Of a DNA stretch of 64,000 nucleotides, positions 9,145 to 18,153 are shown piece after piece. The notes under the pieces were generated by a model that had not been told where the DNA came from, did no database searches, and saw nothing but the letters and a program-made list of their open reading frames with translations. This DNA comes from Bacteroidales bacterium (lineage in GTDB: Bacteria > Bacteroidota > Bacteroidia > Bacteroidales > UBA10428). Every line of letters begins with the position of its first letter. Within the stretch, counting starts at the first letter, position 1. The position numbers and the translations under genes are program-made. Location of the stretch: positions 1-64,000 of the forward strand of contig JAFGSZ010000145.1 in assembly GCA_016934395.1 (NCBI GenBank). The letters are read 5' to 3'.

Positions 9145-10398
9145 ATGGAATTGAAACGAGTAGTAGTAAGTGGGCTTGGAGCAATAACTCCAATCGGGAA
9201 TACTGTTCCCGAATTTTGGAATAACCTTATAAAAGGTAAGAGTGGCGCCAACCTGATTACTCGGTTTGATGCTTCAAAGTTTAAAACCAAATTTGCCTGT
9301 GAGGTAAAAAATTATGATCCTAAAGATTACTTCGATCACAAAGAAGCGCGAAAACTGGATTTATTTTCCCAGTTTGCTTTGGTTGCAGCTGATGAAGCGG
9401 TTAAAGACTCCGGTTTAAACCTCGAAACTGTTGACTTAAATAAGGTCGGGGTAATCTTTGGTTCTGGTATTGGTGGTTTTGGTACTTTTTACAATGAGAT
9501 GAAGGATTTTCTGCAAAATGTGGATATCCCAAGGTTTAACCCGTTTTTTATACCCAAACTTATACCCGACATAGCTGCAGGGCAAATTTCGATTAAATAT
9601 GGTTTACGGGGACCAAATTTCGCCACTGTTTCTGCTTGTGCTACTTCTACCAATGCAATTATTGATGCATTCAATTATATTCGCCTGGGTAAAGCCATAG
9701 CTTTTTTAACAGGAGGCGCCGAAGCAGGAATTAACCAGCCCGGAGTTGGCGGATTTAATGCGATGCAGGCGATATCTACCAATAACGATGAATATGAAAC
9801 CGCTTCACGGCCTTTTGACAAAACCCGTGACGGGTTTGTAATTGGTGAAGGATCGGGTTGTTTAGTACTTGAAGAACTTGAACATGCCAAAAAAAGAGGG
9901 GCAAGAATTTATGCTGAAGTTGTCGGTGGCGGAATGTCTGCTGATGCCTATCACCTTACTGCCCCGCATCCTGAAGGCCTGGGAGCTCAACTGGTTATGA
10001 GAAACGCTTTGGAAGATGCTGAATTATCTCCCGAAGCAGTAGATTATATAAACGTTCACGGAACGGCAACCCCGCTGGGTGATATCGCAGAAACCAAAGC
10101 TATTGTTAATGTTTTTGGCGATCACGCCTATTCTTTAAATATAAGTTCAACAAAATCGATGACTGGTCATTTATTAGGCGCTGCAGGGGCTATAGAATCC
10201 ATTGCATCGATATTAGCCATTAGAGATGGTATTATTCCTCCTACCGTAAATTTCAAAGAGATCGATCCACAGATTGATGAAAAGCTCAATCTTACAGTGA
10301 ACAAAGCTCAGAAAAGAACAGTAAATGTTGCACTGAGTAATACCTTTGGATTCGGAGGACACAACATGTCAACTTTATTTAAGAAATATACAGAATAA
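9145..10398 (+). CDS. fabF: 3-oxoacyl-[acyl-carrier-protein] synthase II
   Basis: A cytosolic condensing enzyme that elongates acyl-ACP with malonyl-ACP. The 417-residue thiolase fold has the catalytic triad of the family: Cys165 (VSACATSTNA), His305 (NVHGTATPLGD) and His342 (STKSMTGHLLG). GVGGFNAMQA and the C-terminal SNTFGFGGHN glycine loop are also present. It lies between acpP and rnc, with a 3-bp gap to rnc. Confidence 0.97.
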   Translation: MELKRVVVSGLGAITPIGNTVPEFWNNLIKGKSGANLITRFDASKFKTKFACEVKNYDPKDYFDHKEARKLDLFSQFALVAADEAVKDSGLNLETVDLNKVGVIFGSGIGGFGTFYNEMKDFLQNVDIPRFNPFFIPKLIPDIAAGQISIKYGLRGPNFATVSACATSTNAIIDAFNYIRLGKAIAFLTGGAEAGINQPGVGGFNAMQAISTNNDEYETASRPFDKTRDGFVIGEGSGCLVLEELEHAKKRGARIYAEVVGGGMSADAYHLTAPHPEGLGAQLVMRNALEDAELSPEAVDYINVHGTATPLGDIAETKAIVNVFGDHAYSLNISSTKSMTGHLLGAAGAIESIASILAIRDGIIPPTVNFKEIDPQIDEKLNLTVNKAQKRTVNVALSNTFGFGGHNMSTLFKKYTE

Positions 10399-10401
10399 TT
10401 T

Positions 10402-11124
10402 GTGCCTAAAATTTTCGTAAATTCTGAAATAGAAACCATTCTTCCTGATAAAAAATTTAAAAAACTTCTTAAGGTTATTATTGGGTTTAATCCCAAAAAT
10501 CTAAAATTATACAGATTAGCTTTTGTTCATAAATCCGGAGCTTATCTGGTCTCAAAGAATTCATCGATCAATAATGAACGGTTGGAGTATTTAGGAGATT
10601 CTATCCTTGATGCGGTTGTGGCCGAGCACCTTTTTGTGAAATTTCCTAAGAATGATGAAGGTTTTCTTACCCAGATGCGTTCCAAAATTGTAAATAGAGA
10701 TAACCTCAATTATTTAGCTGTAAAATTGGGAATAACAAACCTGATACTATGCAACATTACGAACGATAATCACAAATCGATTTATGGTGATGCCCTGGAA
10801 GCATTAATCGGAGCCATTTATCTTGATAAAGGTTTTAAGAAAACTAAAAAATATATACTTGAACGAATTATTGAAAACCATATCAACCTCACCAAACTTC
10901 AGCAAACAGAAGTAGATTTTAAAAGCCGGCTTATCGAATGGGGACAAAAGAATAGAAAAAACATAAATTTTTCTAATTTTGAAGAACAAAATAAGGAAGA
11001 TAAATCCCCGGTATTTGTATCTTATATATTAATTGTTGATGAAATTATAGGCCGGGGAGTTGGGAGTTCAAAAAAGGAAGCTGAACAAAATGCAGCAAAA
11101 CAAGCTTTAGAAAATATTGATTAA
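10402..11124 (+). CDS. rnc: Ribonuclease III
   Basis: Double-strand-specific endonuclease for rRNA and mRNA processing, 240 residues. The N-terminal RNase III domain has the signature NNERLEYLGDSILDAVVAE, with E62 and D66, and SIYGDALEALIGAIYLD, with D130 and E133, completing the metal site. A C-terminal double-stranded RNA-binding domain lies at about 168-238. The start is GTG at 10402, three bases after the fabF stop; no ATG in the correct frame is nearer the family start. Confidence 0.96.
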   Translation: MPKIFVNSEIETILPDKKFKKLLKVIIGFNPKNLKLYRLAFVHKSGAYLVSKNSSINNERLEYLGDSILDAVVAEHLFVKFPKNDEGFLTQMRSKIVNRDNLNYLAVKLGITNLILCNITNDNHKSIYGDALEALIGAIYLDKGFKKTKKYILERIIENHINLTKLQQTEVDFKSRLIEWGQKNRKNINFSNFEEQNKEDKSPVFVSYILIVDEIIGRGVGSSKKEAEQNAAKQALENID

Positions 11125-11138
11125 TCCCGGGCTCTTTT

Positions 11139-11567
11139 ATGAAAAAAAAATCGCACAAACTTGATTATAATAATGATTTTGATTTTGGTTTAATTGGCAT
11201 TGTTACAGCAGAAAATGATTACCGGTGTTCATGGATTATTAACCAAAATCTGAAAACAAATTTTATGAGGTCGGATAACCTTGTGGTGTTGGGAAATAAA
11301 AACTCTGAGAAACAGGAATTTAGTTTATATACTTTTGAGGATGAGGAAAAAATCTTAAAACTTGTGCTTATAGCAAACCGTTGCGAGAATGGGTATCTAT
11401 TGCCTGAACTTAAAAATATTGATTTTCTACTTCAGATTTATGGCGAAATGCCGGAGAACTATATTTCTTCAATAATCTCAGATCTGCGAAATACCCCTTC
11501 CATAAATGCTGTTTTTTTATTAGAGCCGGGTAAACTTAAATCAGCCGGCCGGCTATCCCTTTTCTAG
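11139..11567 (+). CDS. IPExxxVDY family protein
   Basis: A 142-residue protein of unknown function. The family-defining motif appears as LPELKNIDF at residues 88-96. It starts 14 bp after rnc, a position conserved in Bacteroidota. There is no signal peptide or membrane span. Pyruvate kinase, which I recall often following this gene, is absent here; a terminator-like hairpin follows instead. Function is unassigned. Confidence 0.85.
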   Translation: MKKKSHKLDYNNDFDFGLIGIVTAENDYRCSWIINQNLKTNFMRSDNLVVLGNKNSEKQEFSLYTFEDEEKILKLVLIANRCENGYLLPELKNIDFLLQIYGEMPENYISSIISDLRNTPSINAVFLLEPGKLKSAGRLSLF

Positions 11568-11604
11568 AAATATGTTTTTGGGTTTTTTTAAAAAGAAGAC
11601 ACAA

Positions 11605-11636
11605 AAAAAGGGATGATGCTTATTCACCCCTTTTTC
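11605..11636. terminator. Rho-independent terminator after the fatty-acid/rnc operon
   Basis: AAAAAGGG at 11605-11612 pairs with CCCTTTTT at 11628-11635. An inner TGA/TCA extension follows after one mismatch, and the loop is about 7 bases. A-tract and T-tract on both sides could let it work in either direction. It closes the acpP-fabF-rnc-IPExxxVDY transcript. Confidence 0.7.
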
Positions 11637-11658
11637 TGCTAACCCTAACTATTAACCT

Positions 11659-11685
11659 ATGAAAAAACCTAATCCTAATTACTAA
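11659..11685 (+). other. Eight-codon ORF within CTAA-rich repeats
   Basis: ATG at 11659 opens a frame encoding MKKPNPNY and stops with TAA. It lies in a stretch (11638-11690) with repeated CTAACC/CTAATCC units on both sides of the ATG. It follows a terminator and precedes the sensor kinase by 134 bp. It could be a leader peptide, part of a dispersed repeat, or chance; sequence alone does not decide. Confidence 0.3.
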
Positions 11686-11804
11686 CCTGCTTTATATATT
11701 TTTTATGTTTTTTTCTGTAATCAAAGATATATCGAACTTTCGTTAACAAAATCAAACTAATGTTAAAGATTGTTAAATAATTCATAATTAATGGTTATGA
11801 AATA

Positions 11805-11812
11805 TATATTTG
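11805..11812 (+). promoter_or_regulatory. Perfect -7 element for the sensor-kinase operon
   Basis: TATATTTG matches TAnnTTTG exactly. No TTG is present 17-23 bp upstream, so the -33 half is weak or missing. The element ends only 7 bases before the kinase ATG, so a transcript from it would have almost no 5' untranslated region. Confidence 0.45.
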
Positions 11813-11819
11813 CATTGTT

Positions 11820-13415
11820 ATGAGTAAAAAGTGGATTTGGATATTAACCATATTTATGGGAATTGCGATGGTTGGATTAATTATAGTCCAGACCTATTGG
11901 ATCAAAAATGCCATTGAAGTAAAAGAAAAGCAATTTGATCAGCTGGTTAGTCGTACATTAGATGAGGTGGCTTTTAATGTACAGCAATATGAAACAGCTC
12001 ATTATATTTTTGATGAGTTTAATCAGTTTAACATGGACAGTCTGTATTTACAGCAATCCGGGAACATGTCATTCGATACAACCTTAAATTTTAGTCTTGA
12101 TTCAAACTCACAGGGATTTAATATTCAGCAGGATTTCTATTTTTATTCGGATGCATCAGGAGACAGGTTTAGCAGCAATATAAGAATCAATGGTAAAGAT
12201 ACAGTTCTCGAAGTTGCTCCTGATCAGCAGGCGGATTATCCAATTCCGGCAAATAATCAGATTCAGGATAACCTGATGCAACATCCCGAATTTCAAAAAA
12301 GGATTACAGACCGACGTAATTTTATAGACAATGTAATGAATCGTATGTTAGCCTATCCGCCGGAGGTTGAACGCCGGATCTCCCCTGATCAGCTTGAAAA
12401 AGTTTTAACCACTGCCCTGGCTTCAAAAGGTATAAATACAAAATTTGAATATGCTGTAAGTAAATGGAATTCAGCAGTTGCATTTAAATCCCAAAACTTT
12501 GATATTAATTATAAAGACGGGTATTATCAGGCACAGCTTTTTCCAAATGATTTTTTTTCAAGACCAAATTATCTTACCCTGTATTTTCCCGGCCGGCGTA
12601 ATTTAATTATGAAATCGTTGGGATTTATGGGATTTTCATCGGCGGCGCTTACTTTAATTATTGTATTTGCTTTTTCTTTAACAATTTTAATCATTTTCAG
12701 GCAAAAAAGATTATCTGAAATGAAGAACGATTTTGTGAATAATATGACCCATGAATTAAAAACGCCCATTTCCACTATTTCACTTGCATCACAAATGCTG
12801 GGTGATAACAGCATTCCTGAAAATGTTAAAAATATTGATCAGATTTCTTCGGTTATAGCCCAGGAGAGTAAGCGTTTAGGATACCAGGTAGAAAAAGTGC
12901 TTCAGATGGCCATTTTTGAGCAGGGAAAAATAAAATTAAAACTTAAGAAAACAGACCTGCATGAACTAATTGAAAGCATTGCCAATAATTTTAGTATCCA
13001 GGTAGAAAACAGAAACGGAATTATTATACCATCATTACATGCCGAAAAATATACAGCTATGGTGGATACCGTTCATTTTACAAACATATTATCGAACCTT
13101 ATCGATAATGCGATAAAATACTGCAACCGGGAGCCGGAGATCTTTATTGAAACCCGGAATGCAGGAGATAAAATTTGTATCTTTATTAAAGATAATGGTA
13201 TCGGAATCAGCAAGGAAAATCAGCAGAGGATATTTGAAAAATTTTTCAGGGTATCCACGGGCAATGTGCATAATGTAAAAGGATTTGGACTTGGGTTGAG
13301 CTATGTGAAAAAAATTGTTGAAGCGCATAAGGGAACAATCAGCCTTGAAAGTGAGGTGAATAAGGGTACAACATTTAAAATATGTCTACCACAACACATA
13401 AAAAATAATCAATGA
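11820..13415 (+). CDS. Sensor histidine kinase (RprX-like)
   Basis: A 531-residue membrane kinase. TM1 is at about 7-27, a periplasmic sensor region at 28-262 and TM2 at 266-293. HisKA carries the phospho-acceptor His311 in MTHELKTPIS. HATPase_c has N-box NLIDNAIKY (426-434), G1 KDNGIGIS (457-464) and G2 GFGLGLSYVKK (488-498). It should phosphorylate the response regulator whose ATG overlaps its stop by 4 bp. The architecture is that of Bacteroides RprX; the stimulus is unknown. The start follows a perfect TATATTTG by seven bases; a start at codon 13 would cut into TM1. Confidence 0.93.
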   Translation: MSKKWIWILTIFMGIAMVGLIIVQTYWIKNAIEVKEKQFDQLVSRTLDEVAFNVQQYETAHYIFDEFNQFNMDSLYLQQSGNMSFDTTLNFSLDSNSQGFNIQQDFYFYSDASGDRFSSNIRINGKDTVLEVAPDQQADYPIPANNQIQDNLMQHPEFQKRITDRRNFIDNVMNRMLAYPPEVERRISPDQLEKVLTTALASKGINTKFEYAVSKWNSAVAFKSQNFDINYKDGYYQAQLFPNDFFSRPNYLTLYFPGRRNLIMKSLGFMGFSSAALTLIIVFAFSLTILIIFRQKRLSEMKNDFVNNMTHELKTPISTISLASQMLGDNSIPENVKNIDQISSVIAQESKRLGYQVEKVLQMAIFEQGKIKLKLKKTDLHELIESIANNFSIQVENRNGIIIPSLHAEKYTAMVDTVHFTNILSNLIDNAIKYCNREPEIFIETRNAGDKICIFIKDNGIGISKENQQRIFEKFFRVSTGNVHNVKGFGLGLSYVKKIVEAHKGTISLESEVNKGTTFKICLPQHIKNNQ

Positions 13416-14095
13416 AAACAAAAGTGCTACTGGCAGAAGATGATGAAAATCTCGGCTCCCTGCTGAAAGAATATCTTAAAGCAAAGTCGTATGATACCGA
13501 TTGGCTTACCGATGGGGATAAAGCGTATAAGGCATTTATTAAAAACCACTACGATCTGTTGATTCTTGACGTGATGATGCCTGTGAAAGACGGATTTACA
13601 CTTGCCAAGGAAATCCGGTTAACCAACGCCCAAATACCAATTATTTTTCTCACGGCAAAATCCCTTAAAGATGATGTAATTGAAGGATTTAAATCCGGGG
13701 CTGACGATTATATTTCCAAACCCTTTAGCATGGAGGAGCTTATATTTCGGATGGAAGCCATTTTAAAACGCACAAAAAGCGACGGTTCTGCAGGATCACA
13801 GAATGAGTTTAGCATCGGGGAGTATACTTTTGATGCAAACAAACAATTGCTTTACCGCGGAGAGGAAATGCAAAAGCTTACTACCAAAGAATCCGAACTG
13901 CTGCGTTTACTTTGTAATAACAAAAACAGCATACTGGAACGTAATTTTGCATTAAAAACAATCTGGATCGATGATAACTATTTTAATGCCCGAAGTATGG
14001 ATGTTTATATCGCCAAACTTCGTAAATGTTTAAAAGATGATCCTAATGTCCAGATCATTAATATTCATGGCAAAGGATTTAAATTAATTGTATAA
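13412..14095 (+). CDS. OmpR-family response regulator (RprY-like)
   Basis: A 227-residue DNA-binding regulator. The receiver domain (1-120) has the acidic pair D10/D11, phospho-acceptor D53 in LLILDVMMPVKDG, a conserved Thr in IFLTAKS and Lys in YISKPF. The winged-helix output domain spans about 130-227. It overlaps the kinase gene by ATGA, giving translational coupling. Targets cannot be read from this window. Confidence 0.95.
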   Translation: MKTKVLLAEDDENLGSLLKEYLKAKSYDTDWLTDGDKAYKAFIKNHYDLLILDVMMPVKDGFTLAKEIRLTNAQIPIIFLTAKSLKDDVIEGFKSGADDYISKPFSMEELIFRMEAILKRTKSDGSAGSQNEFSIGEYTFDANKQLLYRGEEMQKLTTKESELLRLLCNNKNSILERNFALKTIWIDDNYFNARSMDVYIAKLRKCLKDDPNVQIINIHGKGFKLIV

Positions 14096-14258
14096 AACAA
14101 AACATATAGAATTATTTGGTCAATAAATAAAGAATGTTATCCGTAAGTTTTGTGTGAATAACTCGCTGTTTTTTGTTAATAAGTTCAACCCAATCTTTTT
14201 AAAATCTCTAATCTATCCTCCTAATTTCATCCGGTGTTTTTTCATTAAATAATTGTAT

Positions 14259-14606
14259 ATGTTTGATGTGGTAAGAATTAACAATTCGTCGGTAGTAATT
14301 AATGTGACGAGAACCAATCGGTTAAATTTTTTAAATATCGAAATGCTGCATTTGCAGGTTAAAAAACTGATGAATTCCTATTGCAGATCGGTTTTATTAA
14401 ACCTGGAAAATGTATCTTTTATCGATAGTAAAGCATTTGAAGGTCTTTTACGTATTAACGAAATTGCCCTGCAAAATGCAGTAAGGTTTAAGTGTTTTAA
14501 TGTTTCACAGGAACTAAAAGAATTGTTTGAACTGATCAATAACGACAATACTATAGAAATTGGAGACCGATCAGATATAGATATAAATTATTTTGTTGAA
14601 GTGTAA
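14259..14606 (+). CDS. STAS-domain protein (orphan anti-sigma antagonist-like)
   Basis: About 115 residues with a single STAS-like fold. LLNLENVSFIDSKAFEGLL places a phosphorylatable Ser at about residue 57 after Asp, as in RsbV; the usual S/T-G that follows is K-A. No kinase or phosphatase is next to it. It may share the HATPase kinase encoded at 5657-6067, about 8 kb away, or be a non-phosphorylated relative. I chose ATG at 14259; a TTG six bases upstream is also in frame. It lies 163 bp after the response regulator, so probably a separate transcript. Confidence 0.75.
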   Translation: MFDVVRINNSSVVINVTRTNRLNFLNIEMLHLQVKKLMNSYCRSVLLNLENVSFIDSKAFEGLLRINEIALQNAVRFKCFNVSQELKELFELINNDNTIEIGDRSDIDINYFVEV

Positions 14607-14617
14607 ACAGGTATTTG

Positions 14618-17059
14618 TTAGTGAACCTCTATTACCTGGTTAATACTACCTATTTTCCCGTCTGGCGAAATTCCTTCCACAATAACCCGGAGCAATTTAG
14701 TTTTTGGTGATTTGTTAAATGTTATGTTGGTTACCCCATCCTCGCTGGTTAAAAGATCTGGTTCCCAGAAAACCGTTGCATATTTTATTTCACCAGAGTT
14801 TTGATTTTCGGATGAATTAAATTTAGGTTGATAGAATTGCCTTGGTGTATGATATCCGAGCATTTGAAATTCTATCACACCTTTTTTCATAAACCGTCCG
14901 CGTTTGGTATATATGGCTATTACACCGTTTGCCCCTCTAATTCCATAAATTGCCGCACTGGGGCCTTTCAGGAATTCAATTCTTTCGATATCTGAAATGG
15001 GGATACTTTTTACAGCATTCCGGTCGGCAATTGGTATATTATCAAGAAGGTACAGTGGTTCATTGCTCCCTAAAAAGGAACTGGGACCACGGATCAGAAC
15101 TTTATCGCCCGTTACCTGTACTCCCGGAACCCTTCCCTGTATAGCATCAAAAACATTGGTGGCAGTTTGAGGAATATCTTTACTATACAAGACGTTATCG
15201 GGTGTATTATGCAATGAGCCTAAGAAATTTTCATCCTGCTCGGCTTTTATTTCTTCCTGCTCTTTATTGTATTCATTGTACCGGGCTATGCGGTATGCCT
15301 TATTATCCCGTTCCGATGTAGTGGTATAAAACTGATCACCCTGATATTTTACAATCTTATCGGCCGGGGGATTACCTACCACAATAAGCAGGTTTCTTCT
15401 TTTATTATTTCGTTTGGTAACGTTTATTCTTACATCTACTGTATCATAGTATTCCAAACCATCAAAAGCAAAAAAACCTTTTTCTCCCGATTGAGTTTCA
15501 AACTGGTCGTTGTACTGGTTAAGAATGGTCATGGTAACTGTAGCATCTTTGTATGAAATGTCAAAAAATTCACGGGTTATCCTGCCGGGAACTGTAATTT
15601 TATTTTCTATCGGATAACGAATTGCAGGATAGTCTTTGTTAGCCACCTCCCTCCACAAAAATCTTCTCCATCCCTGGGTAAGCATCAGATAATCCAGGGC
15701 TTGTTCAGTTTCTGCAGTTATATTGGTAAAATAATAAGAAGGATTATTAATATATCCTTTAATATCAGAATATAGAAGCAGGTCAGACAGAATGTTTTTA
15801 TTATATGTTTTATTTTCGAGTAAATTCTCATCCAATACGGTAATGGAAAAATTGCCAGTATAAGCATTGTCAAAATGATCTGTAACCCTGATCTTAAAAT
15901 TTACCTGGTTGCTGTTACTGATGGTATTCAGATTAATAGTTAACTGATCGTTATGGTTTATAAAAATCAGACGTTCATTTAATGGCTCCAGCCGGCTCGA
16001 AAGAGCAGTAAGCTGAAGAATTCCGGAAGGAAATAATGATTTATTGATGCGTATTTTTTCGTTATTATTGTCAGGATTAACAATAAACGAATAATATATT
16101 TTTCCCCGTACTTGTCCAACCAAAATAATTTCATTGGCATATCGGTCTGAGGATGGCAGCCAGTTAGTTTGAAAGTCTACAGTAAGATAATTATTTTGTG
16201 AGTTTTCCACATGCATCACTATACCATGATTAAGTGTTTCGGGCAGTTCAAATTTTTTCTGGATTTTTTCAGGAGAACTTAAAACAGCATAATATTTTTC
16301 AGTTTTTTCAGGAGTAAGTTTAAAGGCGCCCATGCCATCATGAAAACTAACGAATGAAGCCACCCGGTTATCTTTTGAATCATATACATCTCCCTGCACA
16401 TCCGCAATTTTGCCATTTTTATCTATTGCTTTAAAGGCAACAACACTCTCCAGGCCATTAACCAGATATCCACCTTCAGGCATAAATGAAAGATCAATTT
16501 TATCGTTTTCATCATTTATTTTTTCAATGGTGTTTTTGTTTTTTACAGCTACTTTTTTCGATATTAGAAATTTCTCATTCGGATTAAAAACGGAAATATT
16601 TTCGGTAAAAAAGTAATCAGAATCGAAGTTTTTCATCCAGTTGGTGTACGCCCTTATCTGGTATAAACCCTCAGTAATGGTATCGCTCAGGAACATTTCA
16701 CCATGTGCGGTTCCTTTTACCAGTTTTAACCGCAAGGTTTGAACTATAGACTGTTTGGCATTAATCAGTTCAACATATAAATTTGTACTCAGCTTGTCGG
16801 GAGTGTGGTCAATTGCATTTAAGGTATAAGCTTTAAACCAGATGTACTCGCCGGAATTATAGAACGTTTTATCCAACTGAAGATATACCTTTTGTTGCGG
16901 ATAATGTGTATTATAATAATCAAGAGCGGAATATAGCCTGGATAACCTGGGATCATCATCCAGGGGCGAAGCACTAAATGCTGAGTATAGTAAAGAAAAT
17001 ATTACTAATACTACAAAAGATGTTAATCGCTTAAAAACATTTCCGGATTCGATAATCAT
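14618..17059 (-). CDS. MG2-like / TonB-dependent receptor plug-domain protein without a barrel
   Basis: An 813-residue exported protein with an N-terminal signal segment (about residues 8-30, ending SAFSAS). The first half resembles the alpha-2-macroglobulin MG2-type surface proteins of Bacteroidota (QKVYLQLDKTFYNSGEYIWFKAY at about 55-77). The second half holds a plug-like domain (about 620-710: VLIRGPSSFLGSNEPLYLLD, then GPSAAIYGIRGANGVIAIYT). A 22-strand barrel is lacking, so it cannot be a classic TonB receptor. Function is unknown; it may be a surface or periplasmic assembly partner. The divergent upstream region holds a strong Fur-box match. Confidence 0.82.
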   Translation of the reverse strand: MIIESGNVFKRLTSFVVLVIFSLLYSAFSASPLDDDPRLSRLYSALDYYNTHYPQQKVYLQLDKTFYNSGEYIWFKAYTLNAIDHTPDKLSTNLYVELINAKQSIVQTLRLKLVKGTAHGEMFLSDTITEGLYQIRAYTNWMKNFDSDYFFTENISVFNPNEKFLISKKVAVKNKNTIEKINDENDKIDLSFMPEGGYLVNGLESVVAFKAIDKNGKIADVQGDVYDSKDNRVASFVSFHDGMGAFKLTPEKTEKYYAVLSSPEKIQKKFELPETLNHGIVMHVENSQNNYLTVDFQTNWLPSSDRYANEIILVGQVRGKIYYSFIVNPDNNNEKIRINKSLFPSGILQLTALSSRLEPLNERLIFINHNDQLTINLNTISNSNQVNFKIRVTDHFDNAYTGNFSITVLDENLLENKTYNKNILSDLLLYSDIKGYINNPSYYFTNITAETEQALDYLMLTQGWRRFLWREVANKDYPAIRYPIENKITVPGRITREFFDISYKDATVTMTILNQYNDQFETQSGEKGFFAFDGLEYYDTVDVRINVTKRNNKRRNLLIVVGNPPADKIVKYQGDQFYTTTSERDNKAYRIARYNEYNKEQEEIKAEQDENFLGSLHNTPDNVLYSKDIPQTATNVFDAIQGRVPGVQVTGDKVLIRGPSSFLGSNEPLYLLDNIPIADRNAVKSIPISDIERIEFLKGPSAAIYGIRGANGVIAIYTKRGRFMKKGVIEFQMLGYHTPRQFYQPKFNSSENQNSGEIKYATVFWEPDLLTSEDGVTNITFNKSPKTKLLRVIVEGISPDGKIGSINQVIEVH

Positions 17060-17171
17060 AGTCTGCTTGTTTTATCAGATTCCTTATCGAAGAACAATTT
17101 ACAGAAATTTCAGTTCAAAATCCCGCGCTTCGAAAAGTATCTTATATAATCTGATTTTATAGCGGGATTTA

Positions 17172-17190
17172 AATATAGATAATCATTATC
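17172..17190. promoter_or_regulatory. Fur box
   Basis: Matches 16 of 19 positions of the Fur consensus GATAATGATAATCATTATC. The last 13 bases (17178-17190) are identical and form a perfect 6-1-6 palindrome GATAAT-C-ATTATC. It lies 113 bp upstream of the plug-domain gene (minus) and 119 bp upstream of yebC (plus). Control of the plug-domain gene by iron is the simpler reading, but direction is not shown. Confidence 0.6.
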
Positions 17191-17308
17191 GTGTATTACC
17201 CTATATTTTTAACAAAGATTTAAATTACATGATATTCTGATTTTTTAAATTCGAAAGCAAATTTGTATTTTTACATGCATTTTTAAGAACAATTAAAACA
17301 AGTGTTTT

Positions 17309-18052
17309 ATGTCAGGACATAGTAAATGGTCAACAATTAAAAGAAAGAAAGGGGCTATTGATGCCAAAAAGGGGAAAATTTTTTCACGCATAGTAAAAGA
17401 AATACAAATAGCTGTACGTGAAGGTGGCCCGGAACCCGAAGCTAATCCAAGGTTACGGCTTGCCATTCAAAATGCAAAAGGAGCCAACATGCCTAAAGAT
17501 AATGTAGAAAGAGCTATCAGTAAGGCCAGCAGTGAGGGTGCAAATTTGCAGGAAATAACCTTTGAGGGATATGGTACCGGAGGTGTAGCAATTTTTGTTG
17601 AATGTTTATCAGACAACAACCTGAGAACAGTAAGCAATGTAAGGGCTGTTTTTAATAAGCGGGGAGGAAACCTGGGAACCAACGGATCATTAAGTTTCTT
17701 ATTCGAAAGAAAAGGCGTTTTTACAATTCCCAGGGGAGAACTTGATCCGGAAGAATTCCAGTTGGAAATAATTGACGCAGGAGTTGAAGAATTTGAAGAT
17801 GAAGGAGATGTATTCATTATAACCACAGCACTTGAAGATTTTGGTAACATGCAGAAAAAGCTGGATGATCTGGGTGTTCAGATAGAAAATGCAGAGTTAC
17901 AGCGCATTCCTAACGACAGGAAAGAACTGGATACGGACTCGGCCAAAAGGGTATTAAAGATGATCGAAGAATTTGAAGATTTGGAAGATGTTCAAAGCGT
18001 ATATCACAATCTTGAGGTTACCGAAGAGGTTATGGCTTCAATGGAAGAATAA
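17309..18052 (+). CDS. yebC: YebC/PmpR family protein
   Basis: A 247-residue cytosolic protein with the family N-terminus MSGHSKWSTIKRKKGAIDAKKGK. The motifs GGPEPEANPRLRLAIQNAKGANMPKDN and LEGYGxGG-like (FEGYGTGGVAIFVE) follow. Members are described as DNA-binding regulators, and more recently as translation-associated factors that relieve ribosome stalling. Length is normal. Monocistronic, followed by the leu leader region. Confidence 0.95.
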   Translation: MSGHSKWSTIKRKKGAIDAKKGKIFSRIVKEIQIAVREGGPEPEANPRLRLAIQNAKGANMPKDNVERAISKASSEGANLQEITFEGYGTGGVAIFVECLSDNNLRTVSNVRAVFNKRGGNLGTNGSLSFLFERKGVFTIPRGELDPEEFQLEIIDAGVEEFEDEGDVFIITTALEDFGNMQKKLDDLGVQIENAELQRIPNDRKELDTDSAKRVLKMIEEFEDLEDVQSVYHNLEVTEEVMASMEE

Positions 18053-18153
18053 AAATAATTTAGAAAATTCAGGATAAACATCAAATATTCAAATATTTGG
18101 ATAAAAGGTGGAGTATTTATTTTCTACGACTTGTGCATTTTTGTAATTTTTTT

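Noticed and set aside
14618-17059. Classical TonB-dependent receptor (SusC-like)
   Set aside because: The protein has a plug-like domain but no barrel after it, and the first half is MG2-like; it is not a full receptor.
18061-18153. Possible extra small gene between yebC and the leu promoter
   Set aside because: The stretch is AT-rich with frequent stops and no coding signal; it is covered by the promoter region of the leu leader.
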